This document shows, piece by piece, positions 42,086-54,478 of a stretch of 64,000 bases of DNA. This DNA is from Nageia nagi (taxonomy: Eukaryota > Pinophyta). Position 1 is the stretch's first letter; every line of letters begins with the position of its first letter. The notes under the pieces are model-generated. The model was not told the DNA's origin. It was given only the letters and a program-made list of their open reading frames with translations, and ran no database searches. The stretch is taken from the NCBI GenBank assembly GCA_050084985.1, contig JBITNC010000001.1, positions 52,328,001-52,392,000 of the forward strand, read 5' to 3'. Position numbers and translations under genes: made by a program.

Positions 42086-42760
42086 ATTTTGTTTTATTTT
42101 TTAATAATATAAAAAAACTTAAAAAAATAGATTTAAAAAATTTCAAAAAAACTATTTTTTATTTAAAAAATAAAATCAAATTCTTGTAAATTAAGAATTT
42201 AATTATAAAAATATGATTTTTTAAAAATATATATATATATATAATTATATTTTAAACAACTAGATTTTGCATGCAGTATTGAATGCATGCAATTAATTTT
42301 TTTTTTACAAGTATTGTAAAAAAATTGCAAATATAGCATTATAGTAAAAAAATTTGTAAAATTTTACCTATCTCTACACTAAGTAAATGCTTGCAAATTT
42401 AAGCTATAATAACATATTATTGCAAAATTAAAGCAAATTTACTCAAAACTTACATATTATTGCTACACATTAGACAATTTTACTTAAAAAATTGCAACTA
42501 ATAAACTAAAATAATGCATAGCAATAACATAAAATAACATGTTAGTATAGCGATATATTATCTACTTTAATCAAATTTTGCTATCCTTAATCTCATCCTC
42601 ATGAAACCAAAAAAAGGTTAGTAATAAAAGCAAAATTTGACAAAGAAGAGGTAGGAGATTATACCTTCAAACCGTTTTATCTCAATAAAGTAGATGGAGA
42701 AAGAAGAGGAATGACCTTCAAAGATGTTGAGGAGGAGCCTCCAACCATGCTTTGATACCA

Positions 42761-43400
42761 CTTATATGGTTTACCAACTCTATGATAAATATTTTTTCAA
42801 AAAGCATAGTTTTACAAAAGCTAATACATTAATTTTCATCTACCTTTGTACAAAATGTGAACTGATTCACTAAATCAAGTTGAAGGCCATGTAGTATGAA
42901 ACCAATCTACCCATTTTATTTTTTCATAAAAGTTAGAACTAGAGCACATTATTCAAAGATTAAGAAATACATATAAATAGACCCTTAAATAATAGGAATT
43001 AGGATTAAGGTGTTATTTTTCATCTTCATCTCATTTTAAACATTTTAACTTAAATTATTATTTAAGTTTTGCTTTGCTTCCTTGGTAGTTTAACTCACAA
43101 AATAAGGGGTCTAAGTGTATGCATTATCTCATCTTACATTGAAAATTGATCTTGAGGATCAAAAAAATATTTGGTTTCTAAAAGTATGGAGAACCATTTT
43201 TATTCATTATTTCATGTAAGAGTTTCTCTAAATTTAAACTCACACATATTAAAAGAAAATAAAAAATAGGTATACTCTCCTCTTGTGTCACATGACAATC
43301 TTGAGGATTAAAAGGGTGATTGGTTTCTTGGCATAAAGAAGATCTACTACATACACAAATAAAGTTTTTTTTTTTATTTAAACATGTACACACCATTAAA
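42761..43400. other. Probable 5' LTR zone of the truncated Copia, unresolved
   Basis: The sequence follows the primer site on the minus strand and should hold the LTR, but no second copy exists to define its ends. No gene is recognised. Confidence 0.35.
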
Positions 43401-43411
43401 AGGGGCTAAGA

Positions 43412-44380
43412 ATGCTTCCACAAATCCCACTCTTAATGGAGGGACCAAATGGGATAGGCAATGATAATCATTACATGAAGAATAACAAATTGGTAGTAAA
43501 CAAGGACAAAGGACATAATCATAAATTGGCATTACCTCTAAAAGAGAATATTGAAAGCACTACAAAGAGAGTAGATCTCAGTCTATCTCATTCAGAGCTA
43601 GGAATTAGAATGCTAAAACCTTCAAACTCTAGGGTAGAAAGGGTTTTTTTATAGTTTTTCTAATCACTCATTCCCTTGAATTGAATTCTTAGATGGGCCC
43701 CCGATTTGTGTTGAAATGTCAAATGAAAATACAAATATTATTTTTAGAGAACTAATATCTAATTCAATCATCTACAAACTAAGGGGAAAGCACCCAAGCT
43801 GGGAAGAGCTTTATAATATTTCCAAGAAATGTGAGTTTGAATTACTCTTATTCCCCTTTAATTCATTTTCTATTATTTTTAATAATCAAAAGGATATGAA
43901 CATGGTGCTCACAAATTATTGTAATTGATTTTTTAGGTAAAGAGAAGTATGCATTCATGCTTGGACTCCTAATTTTGAACTCCTAACAAAAAAGATTGAT
44001 GGTTTTTCAATTTCGATAAGCCTCTATGTGCTCATAATGGAATTTTGGAGCATAAATACACGTTCAAAGATTTAAAATGCAAATGCTTCATTTTTGGGTT
44101 TGGATGCTCAAATAGATGAAAATATGGACAATCCAATCAAATTGAGAAAGGAAAGGATTGTTGTTTAGATGAATACTTATTCCCATGGCCTCTCTTTATC
44201 ACCTTATTTGCAAGTTAGAGTAATTGGATATAACACATTGAATATAAGAATTTATCACTTAGGTTTTATTATTGCCATAAATGTGGGCACATGTGGACAT
44301 GTGGAAGGATTGTCTACCCTCTTTATCCATTAAAAAGGGGAAGAAACCATCAAATCCTCATGCTACTATCAAGTGTAATG
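43412..44380 (+). pseudogene. DUF4283 / zinc-knuckle ORF1-like relic (LINE type), interrupted by Copia
   Basis: From 43716 the frame reads SNSIIYKLRGKHPSWEELYN and later FNSFSIIFNNQKDMNMVL. In another frame CIHAWTPNFELL and SISLYVLIMEFWS follow, matching the DUF4283 nucleic-acid-binding domain of plant retroelement ORF1 proteins. Near 44276 YCHKCGHMWTCGR looks like a zinc-knuckle piece. Several frame changes are present. The plus-strand Copia inserted at 44380/44381, and the relic resumes after 53005. Confidence 0.55.
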
Positions 44381-44864
44381 TGTTGGAATGTATAATGCAT
44401 TATTGTAAAGGTTTGTATTAAATCTTCTATGTAAGTTCACTAATACTTAAGAGTATCATTTGATACCTTAAGTATTTAAGTGAATATGATAATATAACTT
44501 ATCCTACACTCCATGTTATGAGCATGCCCCTTGGGTAAAAGGATGTGCATGTCATGCTTTTGTACATTGGATAAAAAGGTGATCCAAAGAGGAATTTTGG
44601 CCTATAAATAGAAACTCCCTTTTTGTGATCACACACCAATTGAGTAAAGTTATGCTATAGGATAGAAGTGTAGGAGTTGAGATTAGAGAATTGAGAATTG
44701 TATTTGTGATGAAGTAAAGATCTAGTTAGTGGATGTACTCCTAGTTGGAGTAATCACTTACATCTTGTGTTGTGAGATTACTTTATGAATTTGTTAGATG
44801 TAATTGTGAGCTTTCATGTGATCTTGATTGATTAAGAATTATATTGTTAGTGTTAGATCCTTCA
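44381..44864 (+). repeat. 5' LTR of plus-strand Copia
   Basis: It starts TGTTGGAATGTATAATGC and ends GATCCTTCA. A TATA box CCTATAAATAG lies at 44601-44611, marking the likely promoter. Confidence 0.95.
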
Positions 44865-44866
44865 AT

Positions 44867-44878
44867 TGGTATCAGAGC
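44867..44878 (+). promoter_or_regulatory. Primer-binding site (initiator Met tRNA)
   Basis: TGGTATCAGAGC lies two bases after the 5' LTR and is complementary to the 3' end of plant initiator methionine tRNA, the usual Copia primer. Confidence 0.95.
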
Positions 44879-47870
44879 TTGGTGTGGAAGCTCTTTTCTT
44901 GAGGTAAAACTAAAAGAAGGTATAATATCCTTCCTTCTTGGTTATTGTTGAAGTATTGCATTTTGGTACTAACATGTTATTTTTTGTGTTAGTTCCTTTG
45001 TTTTGGCAAAATATGCTTAACAAATTGCAATATTTTTCTTTCTTGAGTAACCCCCTATGTTACTTGCAATTTTTTTTGCTACAATTTTTTTTTTAAATAA
45101 AAAATTATTATACAATCATCTTGTATTTTTGTATTATTACAAAATATGCTTGAAAAAAAAAAAAAAAATGATGCAATTTGTGAATACTAACCTTTTATTG
45201 GGTTTCTTTTAATATTTATATTTTTTTCTAAAAATATTACAGAAGGTTAGTAAACAAAAATTTGCAATCTACTTCAAACAATTTTTTTAAGTTTTTACTA
45301 CGTTACAAAAGGAGGGGGATTTTTTTACAGTTTTTTTTTTTGCCTATTACAATATAGATAAATCCAAATTTTTTAAGTGGGGGTCTCCTCCGCTGGCAGT
45401 GTAGTTCCTCCACTGGAGGTGGTGGTGGCGATGGTGGTGGCGGCCTAGTTCCTTCCTATAGGTGGCGTTGGTGCTTTTCCATTCTAAACTAAAAGAATGT
45501 AGATATCTTCTTGAGCAATGAATACCTATGCCCCCTCTATCACCCAGACCTTTGTTCGTGGCTCCTTGTAGGTACGGTTCGTTCGCTGCTCAGTTCGTAG
45601 CACCTTTCACGACCTCCGTACGACCTTTTTGCCTTCGAACACCTTAGCCCCCTCCATCACCCAAACCTTCGCTCATGGCTCCTTGTAAGGGCGGTTCATC
45701 TGTTGCTCAGCTCATAGCACCTTTCGCTCTGCTGCACAAATCCAATGCCCCCCTTCTCTGCAGTCGATCCCATAGCCTCTACAGCATTGTGCACCTTTTT
45801 TGAGGGTTTCAAACCCCACGCTCCTGTTGGCTAATGTCAGGGACTCCTCACATCTACCTCCTCTTATGGCTACATGGCCCTCCTTGGCCCTTTCCCTCTC
45901 CCTCTCGGTGCTCCTGCACTATCCACCGCTGCTATCTTCTCTCGTGGGGCCTTCGCCATTTGCCGTCGCTGCCTGTCACCTTGTGCCTTCATTCCAACAT
46001 CCTCTACTTAGCCTTCCTCATAGCTTTCTTCACGCATGGCTTGGTGCCTCTACGCATGGCTGCACCTCCTCCTTCATAGCCCCTTCATGCAACCTCCTCT
46101 GCGCTTCTCCCTTGCGTGACATTTTATCTCCCTTGAAACTTTAAATGCCTCCTCTTTCTTTAATGTCACTTCCCTCATGACATGTTTTTTTTTTGGTAGC
46201 TGTCATGTTTTTTGGTAAACAAGTTTATGAGCTTCTTAAATTTATGGAGTATGAAAACAAACTCCATTAAATGCTCCTGTAAAGCAATTTTTTTCTTCTT
46301 GGTAAAAAGAAGGAGTGGTCATCATTATTTTACATAAAAAGCATTTTTTATTTGACTTGGAGTTTTTATACATTACCTTGCACTTAAATGCAATTTTTTT
46401 TACATGCCTTCCTTCTTCATTTAATGACGAGTTTACTTGTTGAATAAAAGTATGTACTCCATTAATTATTTCTTACTAGAGTATTTCTCATTTGCCTTTT
46501 TTTAACCATAAGACATTTTTATGCACTTGCCAAGTTTTTTTTTTGTTCTCAAGTAAGAATGAATTTTATTTTAAGTGATAAAAAGATCAATATATTTTTA
46601 TTTTAGAGGGGGAGTTATTTATGAATTTATTTACTTAAAATCTCTAGATCCCTTATGATTAGAATACATATTTATCACTTATAAACTTTTATGATTGCAA
46701 ATAATGCATATTTATTACTTAGAAATTTTAAATGCCTCTCTAAGTTAATGTTGCATACTTAGAACTTAATTTTTTTTAAATTAATGGCACATGTTTAGTA
46801 CTTAACTTTAAATGATGCTTAAGATTAGTACTTATGCTTATTACTTAAAATTTTTTAAGTTAATAAATGCATACTTAGGACTTAAATTTTTAAGTTAATG
46901 TTGCATGCTTAAGATTTAATTCCTTAAAGTTAAAAATACATATTGAGTATTTATCCTTTATGCAAAGATAACTTATGCAAATTTTTAGAATTAATACATG
47001 CTTATTTTTAAGTACTTATCATTTTTTTTGTAAAATAAACTTGTGCCAAATATGAACTTATGTAAAGATGTCCTTTAGGGGTTAGGAAACAAAACCCATT
47101 TGGACATTTAGGTTTCAAGTTATGAGTAGGTGATATTTTACTTATGCTCTTTTATTTCATTTTTTGCACTTTGATTTATTTACTTATGCAAACAAAAATG
47201 CAAATATTGAAATGAGCAACCCTTAAAATGAACACATCGACACATACATTCTGCAACATGACTTCTTTGGGGAGCCATGAAGTGAGAACAGGTGGACTAG
47301 AGCCTTTAAATTTGACGATCCAAATGGTGAAAAGTCTGTACTTCTCAATTGCCTTTAAGTCCTTTGTTGGTCTAGACATAACTCTATTAGGTGGACAGAC
47401 ATGTGTGTAGTGATATCACATGATTGCATGTCCATTTAAGGATTATCCTGGTAACCTAAGAGGATAACTTCAAACCTAATCAAGATTAATAATTTGGCTG
47501 ATCCAATAAACATCGAAACCTTAGAAAATAGCTAGTACTTCTCTTTGTAAAAGTATATTGCTACTTAAAGGAATTGGTTGAAATTGGTAGGACTTGGGGT
47601 CCTCTTATGTTGTCATCCAGGTGAAAGCCTAATTTTAGATAACAAAATAAACTTCGATAATGTCACTCTTCATCTACAGTTCTTGAGATGAGAAAAGTAT
47701 TTGAGCACATGGGTTATTATTTGAATTGTACATTTACACTTGTGAATCAAATCAAGCATGTATTTAGTGTTAAATATAACATGTATTATTTACTTAGTTA
47801 AAACTTAACATTTAATGTTGATTATTGAAACCACATGCTTATTATTTCACATTCTTATGTAACAAATGGG
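44879..47870 (+). other. Long leader of plus-strand Copia, about 3 kb
   Basis: The sister element has only about 240 bp between primer site and gag; here there is about 3 kb. It contains a T-rich part, a GC-rich part with CCT/GGTGGTGG runs (about 45370-46140), and an AT-rich part with many CTTA...ACTTA repeats. Its last section (47070-47640) matches the leader of the truncated Copia at 40180-40860 in inverse orientation. ORFs at 45800-46144 are low-complexity and unsupported. Confidence 0.75.
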
Positions 47871-47874
47871 AGAA

Positions 47875-48760
47875 TCTTTTTTACCTAAATACATTCTTGA
47901 TGGTTTCAACTATGAGATTTAGGAACCTTAGATGAGAGCTGAATTGTAGGTAAAGAAGCTTTGGCAAATAGTGAATGAGAACCTTATACCTCCTACAAAT
48001 GAGAAGGCACTAGAGGCTTACAACATAAAGAATGAGTTGGCAACCTCCATGATTTACCATACAATTTTAGATGATGTGCTCCTAATGATTTTCTCTTCAA
48101 CCTTAGCAAAAGGAGCATGGAATAAGCTTAAGCAAATCTACCTTGGTTCAAATTTTTTAAGAAGGTTTACTATTCTCTAAAAGTTGCTTCAATCTTATCA
48201 AGCGAAAGATGAAAATGTGGCTATCTACTTGAATAAAATCATTGATCTAAGGACCTAACTTATTACTTGTGGATACAATTAGATTAATGATAAGTTCATG
48301 GTCTTCATCATTCTTCAAAGCCTCTCTTCAAAGTTTGAAAACTTTGTAATGGTTATAGAAATAAGGCTTGATGATGAAGAAGTCATCTCCATTGAGAACC
48401 TATTTAGGCACCTATTGAAGCATAAGGAAACCTTTAACAATAAGGTGTTGATTTCTTCTCCTAAGGATAGTAACGTTGCCCTTCGTGCAATCAAAATTTC
48501 TTTCAAGAAAAAGTTTAATCATCAAAAGAAATCTTATCATTCTTTCTTCAAAAGGTTTGAGAAAAGAGGTAATGGATACAACAAATAGGAACAACAGAAA
48601 CAACAACCATCAGCAGAAATAATGATAATAATAATTATTTCAAGTAAAGAGATGAGAAAAAGCAAATCAAACACTCCTTATCCTAAGAAAAGTTTGATGG
48701 TAATTGTAACTATTGTGGCATTCAAGGTCACAAAGAAATTGATTGCTATAAAAAGAAAAG
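47875..48760 (+). pseudogene. Copia gag relic (UBN2-type) with zinc knuckle
   Basis: Segments include PPTNEKALEAYNIKNELATS, then KGAWNKLKQIYLGSNFLRRF, VFIILQSLSSKFENFV and ENLFRHLLKHKETFNNKVLI, the UBN2 gag domain. The zinc knuckle NCNYCGIQGHKEIDC (48702-48746) has the intact C-x2-C-x4-H-x4-C spacing. In-frame stops separate the segments. Confidence 0.8.
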
Positions 48761-48860
48761 AGAAGAAAAGAATAAAGGCAATGGAAATGTAGATAAATAC
48801 AAAGGAAAAAAAATATTCATGATGATTTTGCTATAACACTCTACTCATTATCTGTTCTTT

Positions 48861-49230
48861 TTCATCTAAATGGATTGTTGACTTTGGTTGCACTAATCAC
48901 TTATACTTTGAAAAAGAAAATTTGAAAACTTTCACAAGTATAAAAAGGATGTGGCTATAATAGGTGATAACTCTACCCATGAAGTCCAAGGAATTAGAAG
49001 TGTGCTGATTCATGGAAAGGTTCTTAAAAATATTCTCTATGTTCCTAAGTTAAGGATGAACCTTCTCTCCGTAATCTAATTTGTTAGAAAAGGATACTCT
49101 TTTGAATTTAACTCTCAATCTTGATGCATTAAGAAAGATCTTACCACTTTGATTAAAGGATAAGTGAAAGATAACCTCTACATTATGGATCAAGTTCCAT
49201 CAAATATGTGTCTTACTTCTAGTGTGTGTT
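48861..49230 (+). pseudogene. Copia protease relic
   Basis: The frame reads KWIVDFGCTNH, matching the D-S-G-C/A-T/S-x-H protease signature with Ser changed to Phe. A V-L-x-x-I-L-Y-V-P-K-L-R-M-N-L-L-S block follows in shifting frames. Confidence 0.7.
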
Positions 49231-50160
49231 CTAAAGGTAATCTTTGGCACCATCATTTAGGACACCTTAACTATAAGAGTATTCAAATCATGAAAGACTA
49301 AGAACTTATGGAAGGTTTACCTTCAATTTCTCCTTCGATTGGTTTATGTGAGAAGTGCATTTTTGATAAGATGCATAAATAAAAGTTTGAAAAAGATAAG
49401 GCAACAAGAGCATTCATTCAACCTCTTCAACTTGTGCATTCAGATTTGATGGGTTCATTTCAAACTAAGTTGCTTGGAGGAGCATCTTATGTTTTGGCCT
49501 TCATTAATGACTTTAGTAGGATGACTTTTGGGTATCTACTTAAGCACAAGGATCAACCCTTTGAGAGTTTTAAGGTTTTTATGGCCTTTATTGAGAATCA
49601 AACTAACCTTAAATTTAAGATGTTAAGATCAAATAATGAGGAGAATATAACAACAATGAGTTCAATGACCATTATGCTAAGTATGAAATCAAGAGGCAGT
49701 TTACAATTCCATACACTCCTCAGCAAAATGGTGTTATCAAAAAGAAAAATAAAATAATTATGGAGATGGCTAGATGCATGTTGGGTAATCTTCCTAAATT
49801 CTTATGGGGTGCAGTTGTGAGCACTGATATTTACACTTGAATAGGTGTCCCATAAAAGTTGTTTAGAGTAGAACTCCTTTTAAGGTATGGTTAGGAAGAA
49901 AACCTAACATTACTCACCTTGGGGTGTTTGGTTTTGAAGCATTCTTTTACATTATTTCTGAGAAAAGAAAGAAGTTAGATAAAAGAGCTAAAAAATGCAT
50001 CTTTGTAGGTTATAACAATCAACATAGAGGCTACAGGTTCTACTCTTCAACTTATAAAGTAATGTTCATTTTAAAAGATGTAAAGTTCAATGAAGTTTTT
50101 GAAGAATTTACTTCTAATGAGGATGTTGATGATCTAGAGGACTCTTCAGTTGCTCCTAGC
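49231..50160 (+). pseudogene. Copia GAG-pre-integrase and integrase relic
   Basis: It starts LWHHHLGHLNYKSIQIMKD, the zinc-binding H-x-x-x-H region, with a paired C-x-x-C (CEKCIF) further on. It then reads VHSDLMGSF, FINDFSRMTFGYLLKHKDQP, IPYTPQQNGV in another frame, and ends with KRAKKCIFVGYNNQHRGYRF-like sequence near 50000. Catalytic regions are recognisable but frame changes disrupt them. Confidence 0.8.
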
Positions 50161-50289
50161 TAATTGGATATTAATGTAAACAAGTCACTTAAGAATAAAA
50201 TTCTACAACATAAAGGGTAACAAGGAGCATAACCTTGAACAAATTCTTAATTACCAAGATTGACAACAAGCATGAGCCCTCAACCTTCA

Positions 50290-51020
50290 AGAAGTGTCTA
50301 AGCACGAGTGCTAGATGGAAGCCATGAAAGTGGAGTATGAGGTGCTTATGAAAAATAAAACTTGAAACTTGGTTACTTATCCCAATAAAAAGAATGTGAT
50401 TGGTAATAAGTGGATCTACAAGTCAAGTTCAATTCAGTAGGAGATATTAAGAAATACAAGGCAAGGTTAGTAGCTAAAGGTTTTACTCATAAATACAATG
50501 TAGATTATGAGAAAACTTTTGCTCCCATGGAAAAAATGCCTACTATGAGAGTTATCCTTACTCTTTTTGTAGCTTAAAGATGAAATTTTTTCAACTTAAC
50601 ATCAAGAATGCATTTCTCAATGGTGACTTGGATGTGAAAATCTTCATGAATCAACTAGAAGGGTTTATTATGGAAGGTAAAGAGTCATTTATATGCAAGT
50701 TAAAGAAGTCATTGTATGGACTTAAGCAAGCATCTAGAGTCTAGTACAGAAAGATTTTAGGGTACTTTATAAAATTAGTTTCTCCTAATTTTTTTTGACT
50801 CCAATCTATATGTGCTTAATAAGAAAAAGATATGGTCTTGATTCTCCTTTATGTAGATGATCTTTTGATTACTGAGAATAATGATGAAATTATTCAAAAG
50901 TGCATATCCAAACTTAAGGTAATATTTGAAATGATTGATCTTGGTCTCTTGCTCTACTATCTTAGAATGCAAGTGTATCAATATAAAGATTAAAATTACC
51001 TCAATCAATCTAAGCATATA
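50290..51020 (+). pseudogene. Copia reverse transcriptase relic
   Basis: Recognisable blocks are NVDYEKTFAPMEKMPTMR, FFQLNIKNAFLNGDL, CKLKKSLYGLKQASR, and LYVDDLLIT with YVDD at 50850-50861. The catalytic pair is intact, but several stops and frame changes lie around it. Confidence 0.85.
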
Positions 51021-51216
51021 TTAACATCTTACAGAAGTTTGGTATGGAGAAGTGTAGATATGCTGCAATCCTAGTCCTCTTGAAATCATTATTTCTCTAA
51101 GCTTTAACTCTTAATTAGCTGATGTTATAGCTTACAAGCAATTAATTGGTAATCTTTGGTATTTGATAATATCCAGACTAGATATTGCCTTTGCAATGAA
51201 TTTGATGGCATAATTC

Positions 51217-51700
51217 ATGCAGAAACCTTATGTTGAGCACCTTAATGCTGTTCAGCAAATCTTGAGGTATGTTACAGGGACTAAGGATCTTACTCTCAAG
51301 TATTCCAAGTTACCCTTTTTTATTCTCTCTAGATTCTCAGATTCTGACTATGGAGGAGATAAAGATGACAGAAGTCAACCTCTACGTATGTGTTTAACAT
51401 TGGTTTAGGTGCTATCTCTTAGGCTTTCAAAAATAGCCTATATTTCTCTTTCCACTATAGAAGTCGAATATCGTGCCATATCTATTGCAACCCAGGAAGC
51501 CATTTGGCTAAGGCATATTTTGAAAAAATTAGGTATGATCAAGGTGGCTCATCTTTGATCTCTTCAAATAATCAGTCAACTATTTCTTTGGCTAAGAGTC
51601 AATGTTCTATTAGAGAACAAAACATGTGAAAATCCATGCCCATTTTATCAAGGAGAGGGTTCTTGATGGTATCATACACCTTAGAGTATTGTCCATCCAC
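51217..51700 (+). pseudogene. Copia RNase H relic
   Basis: The frame reads KPYVEHLNAVQQILRYVTGT, then FSDSDYGGDKDDR, and in other frames STIEVEYRAISIATQEAIWL. The D-S-D and S-x-x-E-A-E-Y-type motifs identify Copia RNase H. Confidence 0.8.
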
Positions 51701-51784
51701 CTTGAACTTCATTGATTTTTTCATCGAGCCCCTCCCAAAAGCTCAATTTTGTAAGCTTAGGGATGCTATTGGGTTGTGAAGTTG

Positions 51785-52496
51785 CCCTCAAGGGGAAGTG
51801 AGATTTGAATTCTTGTGTTGAATTCATATTTTGATTATAACTTCACCCCTAGGAGAATTTTATGCTATATAGTGTTGATTTTGTTATACACCTTCATGGT
51901 AAGTTCACTCTACATGAGGAACTTATTGTACAAATTGGCCAATCTAGCACTATTTAGTTATCCATATGTGAAGAAAATTTTATATGTGTCTTTTGGCACT
52001 GTTCAATTATCCATATGTGAGGAACTCATATGTGTATGCTTTATTTTGTAAAAAAAATCAACACATATTTTATATACAACAGGTGACTATAAGTTTTTGG
52101 CATGGCATCTTCGTGATGATTTATAGTGCACCATTGATTAGTTCATGATGGCATTTGTGTGATTCATCTATCCTTGTTGAATGAATATGATGCATCTAAC
52201 TAATCTTATTATTTGAGTTGCTTATGATTGCAAGTTCCCTTGAGATTGTAGGTTAGTTACCTTAGGTATGTAGGCTCTTGGAGACTCTTCATGACTTCCA
52301 GTTGGATGAATACTTCGTGTACATTGAAATCAGATTATGGTTAATGATTGTATTTGGCAAAGTAGTGAGTTTCAAACTAGATCTTTGTTACTTCACAAAT
52401 ATGTAAAAAGTTCTCATCTCCTTTGTATCTATTTGGAAGAGAACTCTCTTACTTTCTCTTCTTCTTCTCTCTTACTCGCTCTATCCCAATATTGCA
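51785..52496 (+). other. Non-coding spacer between RNase H and 3' LTR
   Basis: About 700 bp separates the end of pol from the polypurine tract. It contains two repeats of TTATCCATATGTGA(G/A)GAA. The equivalent spacer of the minus-strand sister holds about four. No protein domain is recognised. Confidence 0.65.
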
Positions 52497-52507
52497 TTAA
52501 GGGGGAG
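52497..52507 (+). promoter_or_regulatory. Polypurine tract
   Basis: TTAAGGGGGAG directly precedes the 3' LTR, the primer for plus-strand DNA synthesis. Confidence 0.9.
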
Positions 52508-53000
52508 TGTTGGAATGTATAATGCATTATTGTAAAGGTTTGTATTAAATGTTATATGTAAGTTAACTAATAATGAAGGGTGTCATTTGATACCTTAAGT
52601 ATTTAAGTGAATATGATAATATAACTTGTCTTACACTTCATGTCATGAGCATGCCCCTTTGGGTAAAAGGATGTGCATGTCATGCTTTTGTATATTGGAT
52701 AAAAGGGTGATCCAAAGAAAATTTTTGGCCTATAAATAGAAGGCTCTCTCTTTGTGATCACACACCAATTGTGGAGTAATGTTATGCTATGAGATAGAAG
52801 TGTAGGAGTTGAGATTAAGACAATTGTAAGAGTGTTGTATTTTGATTGAAGTAAAGATTAGTTAGTGGATGTACTTCTAATTGAAGTAACCACTTACATC
52901 TTGTGTTGTGAGATTACTTTATGAGTTTGTTAGATGTAATTGTGAGCTTTCATGTGATCTTGATTGATTAGGAATTATATTGTTAGTGTTAGATCTTTCA
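52508..53000 (+). repeat. 3' LTR of plus-strand Copia
   Basis: It starts TGTTGGAATGTATAATGC and ends GATCTTTCA, colinear with the 5' LTR but with many substitutions and small indels. Confidence 0.95.
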
Positions 53001-53005
53001 TAATG

Positions 53006-53785
53006 TGACCCGTTCCTCATATATCTAACATGTGAATCATGGGAAATCCTTTCAAGAAAAATATGAAGTAGGGTTTAAACTGCAAATGAGAAATATGAGG
53101 GTCAAGTAACACACTCTAGTGAATCACATAAACAAGGTTATGAATTGGCCTTTTAGGGCCTATTGGTTATCCATTTGGTGAGGTATGAGAACCAACCTAT
53201 GAGCACTTGGTTGTATAAGACCTCAAATATACAACTTCTGATAAATCTAGTAAATAAGATAGCGAAGTAGTTGCAACCATTGGGACTTCACAAAAAATGT
53301 CAATTAATGGATCTTAAGAAAAAGAGAAAATGAATACAAAAGCAAATATAGTTAAGAAAAAAAACTAATAGTCAAAGGAAAAACATTGAAACAATGTATG
53401 AAGCATTTTAAGAATATTCAAAGTCTATGGAATACATATATTATCTCAAGTCTAAAATCTAAGAATACATTTTCAAATTTAGCCACATTAATGAAAGATA
53501 TAAAAATAAATAACAATTTCAAAGTTTGAACAAGATAAATCTATACTCAACAAGTTATGAAAGCATTCTATTAATGTATGTCATTTTGGGCTATGAATGT
53601 AATATCTTAAGAAATTTTATAAATACCATTTATGGGTCCTTATTTAAAAAAAAAATAAAAAATAAACATCTTTCACGATTACAAAAAAAGGGCTAAGATA
53701 AACATGTTATTCCTTTACACCTAAGGTGATGAAGTCAAGCATTCAAAACCATAACATATAATTTAAAAAGCATCAAGTATTTTAT
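53006..53785 (+). pseudogene. Continuation of the DUF4283 ORF1-like relic, then unrecognised DNA
   Basis: Immediately after the target duplication the sequence continues the interrupted relic (GTGACCCGTTCCTC...). Short pieces remain partly open, but no further domain is clear beyond about 53300. Confidence 0.4.
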
Positions 53786-53983
53786 GGGTATTTTGCCACC
53801 TGAGCTTAATCAAAGTGATCAAAATTATAATGTTGACCATGGGTTACCAAAGGATGATCGAATAGAATTGACCAATCATATATATAATATATATATATAT
53901 ATAATGATATTCATAATCAAATACGTTATATGATATAAAATGATTCAAATGCACCAAGATATGTTCATTATCAAGTGCACCAT
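53740..53983. repeat. Left half of a segmental duplication (copy A)
   Basis: The block with TATGGGTATTTTGCCACC, a GACCATGGGTTACC segment and AATCAAATAC... up to CAAGTGCACCAT is homologous to 61440-61640. It was split by insertion of the minus-strand Copia; the other half is at 59823-60010. Confidence 0.75.
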
Positions 53984-54467
53984 TGAAGGAACTAACACTA
54001 AAAAGATAATTCCTAAACAACTAAGATCTCTTGAAAGCTCACAATTACATCTAACAAACTCACAAAGCAATCTCACAACACAAGATGTAAGTGGTTTCTC
54101 CAACTAGGAGTACATTCACCAACTAGATCTTTACTTCAATCATAAATACAACTCTCTTACAATCCTCCTAATCTTATCTCCTACACTTCTATCCTATAGC
54201 ATAGTTTTACTTTGTGTGATTAGAAAAGAGAGCCTTCTATTTATAAGGACAAAATCCTCTTTGGATCACCCTTTTATCCAATGTACAAAAGCATGACATG
54301 CACATCCTTTTACCCAAGGGGCATGCTCATGACATGAAGTGTAGGACAAGTTACATTATCATATTCATTTAAATACTTAAAGTATCAAATGATACCCTTA
54401 AGTATTAGTGAAATTACATGAAAGATTATTACATAACCTTTACAATAATGAATTATACATTCCAACA
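53984..54467 (-). repeat. 3' LTR of minus-strand Copia
   Basis: On the minus strand it starts TGTTGGAATGTATAATTC and ends GTTCCTTCA, colinear with the other three LTRs of this family. Confidence 0.95.
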
Positions 54468-54478
54468 CTCCCTCTTAA
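54468..54478 (-). promoter_or_regulatory. Polypurine tract of minus-strand Copia
   Basis: On the minus strand AAGAGGGAG lies directly before the 3' LTR. Confidence 0.85.

Larger units (their letters stand above)
38640..42760 (-). mobile_element. Truncated Copia retrotransposon with long repeat-filled leader
   Basis: A primer-binding site TGGTATCAAAGC lies on the minus strand at 42749-42760. The minus strand then runs through about 3.7 kb of non-coding leader containing several tandem repeats before reaching an integrase fragment at 38985-38646, where the element stops. Gag is not clearly recognisable. The 5' LTR would lie just above 42760; its borders were not resolved. Leader segments at 40180-40440 and 40708-40855 match, in reverse complement, the leader of the plus-strand Copia at 47390-47640 and about 47070-47110. 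Confidence 0.6.
44381..53000 (+). mobile_element. Copia retrotransposon, complete but defective, 8620 bp
   Basis: The element has paired LTRs (44381-44864 and 52508-53000), both TG...CA. The 5-bp target duplication TAATG lies at 44376-44380 and 53001-53005. A primer-binding site, gag, protease, integrase, reverse transcriptase, RNase H and a polypurine tract follow in Copia order. Stops and frame changes break every domain, and the two LTRs differ at many positions, so insertion is not recent. It carries an unusually long leader of about 3 kb before gag. Same family as the minus-strand element at 53984-59817. Confidence 0.95.

Noticed and set aside
41873-42146. Two minus-strand ORFs of about 67 residues
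   Set aside because: They translate the GC-rich minisatellite units and show only the repeat period.
45800-46144. 114-residue ORF rich in Leu, Ser and Pro
   Set aside because: It is inside the GC-rich part of the Copia leader, has a low-complexity composition and no recognisable domain; a second frame over the same stretch is equally open.
53880-53912. TA-rich run within the duplicated segment
   Set aside because: A simple AT microsatellite with no further structure; not informative by itself.
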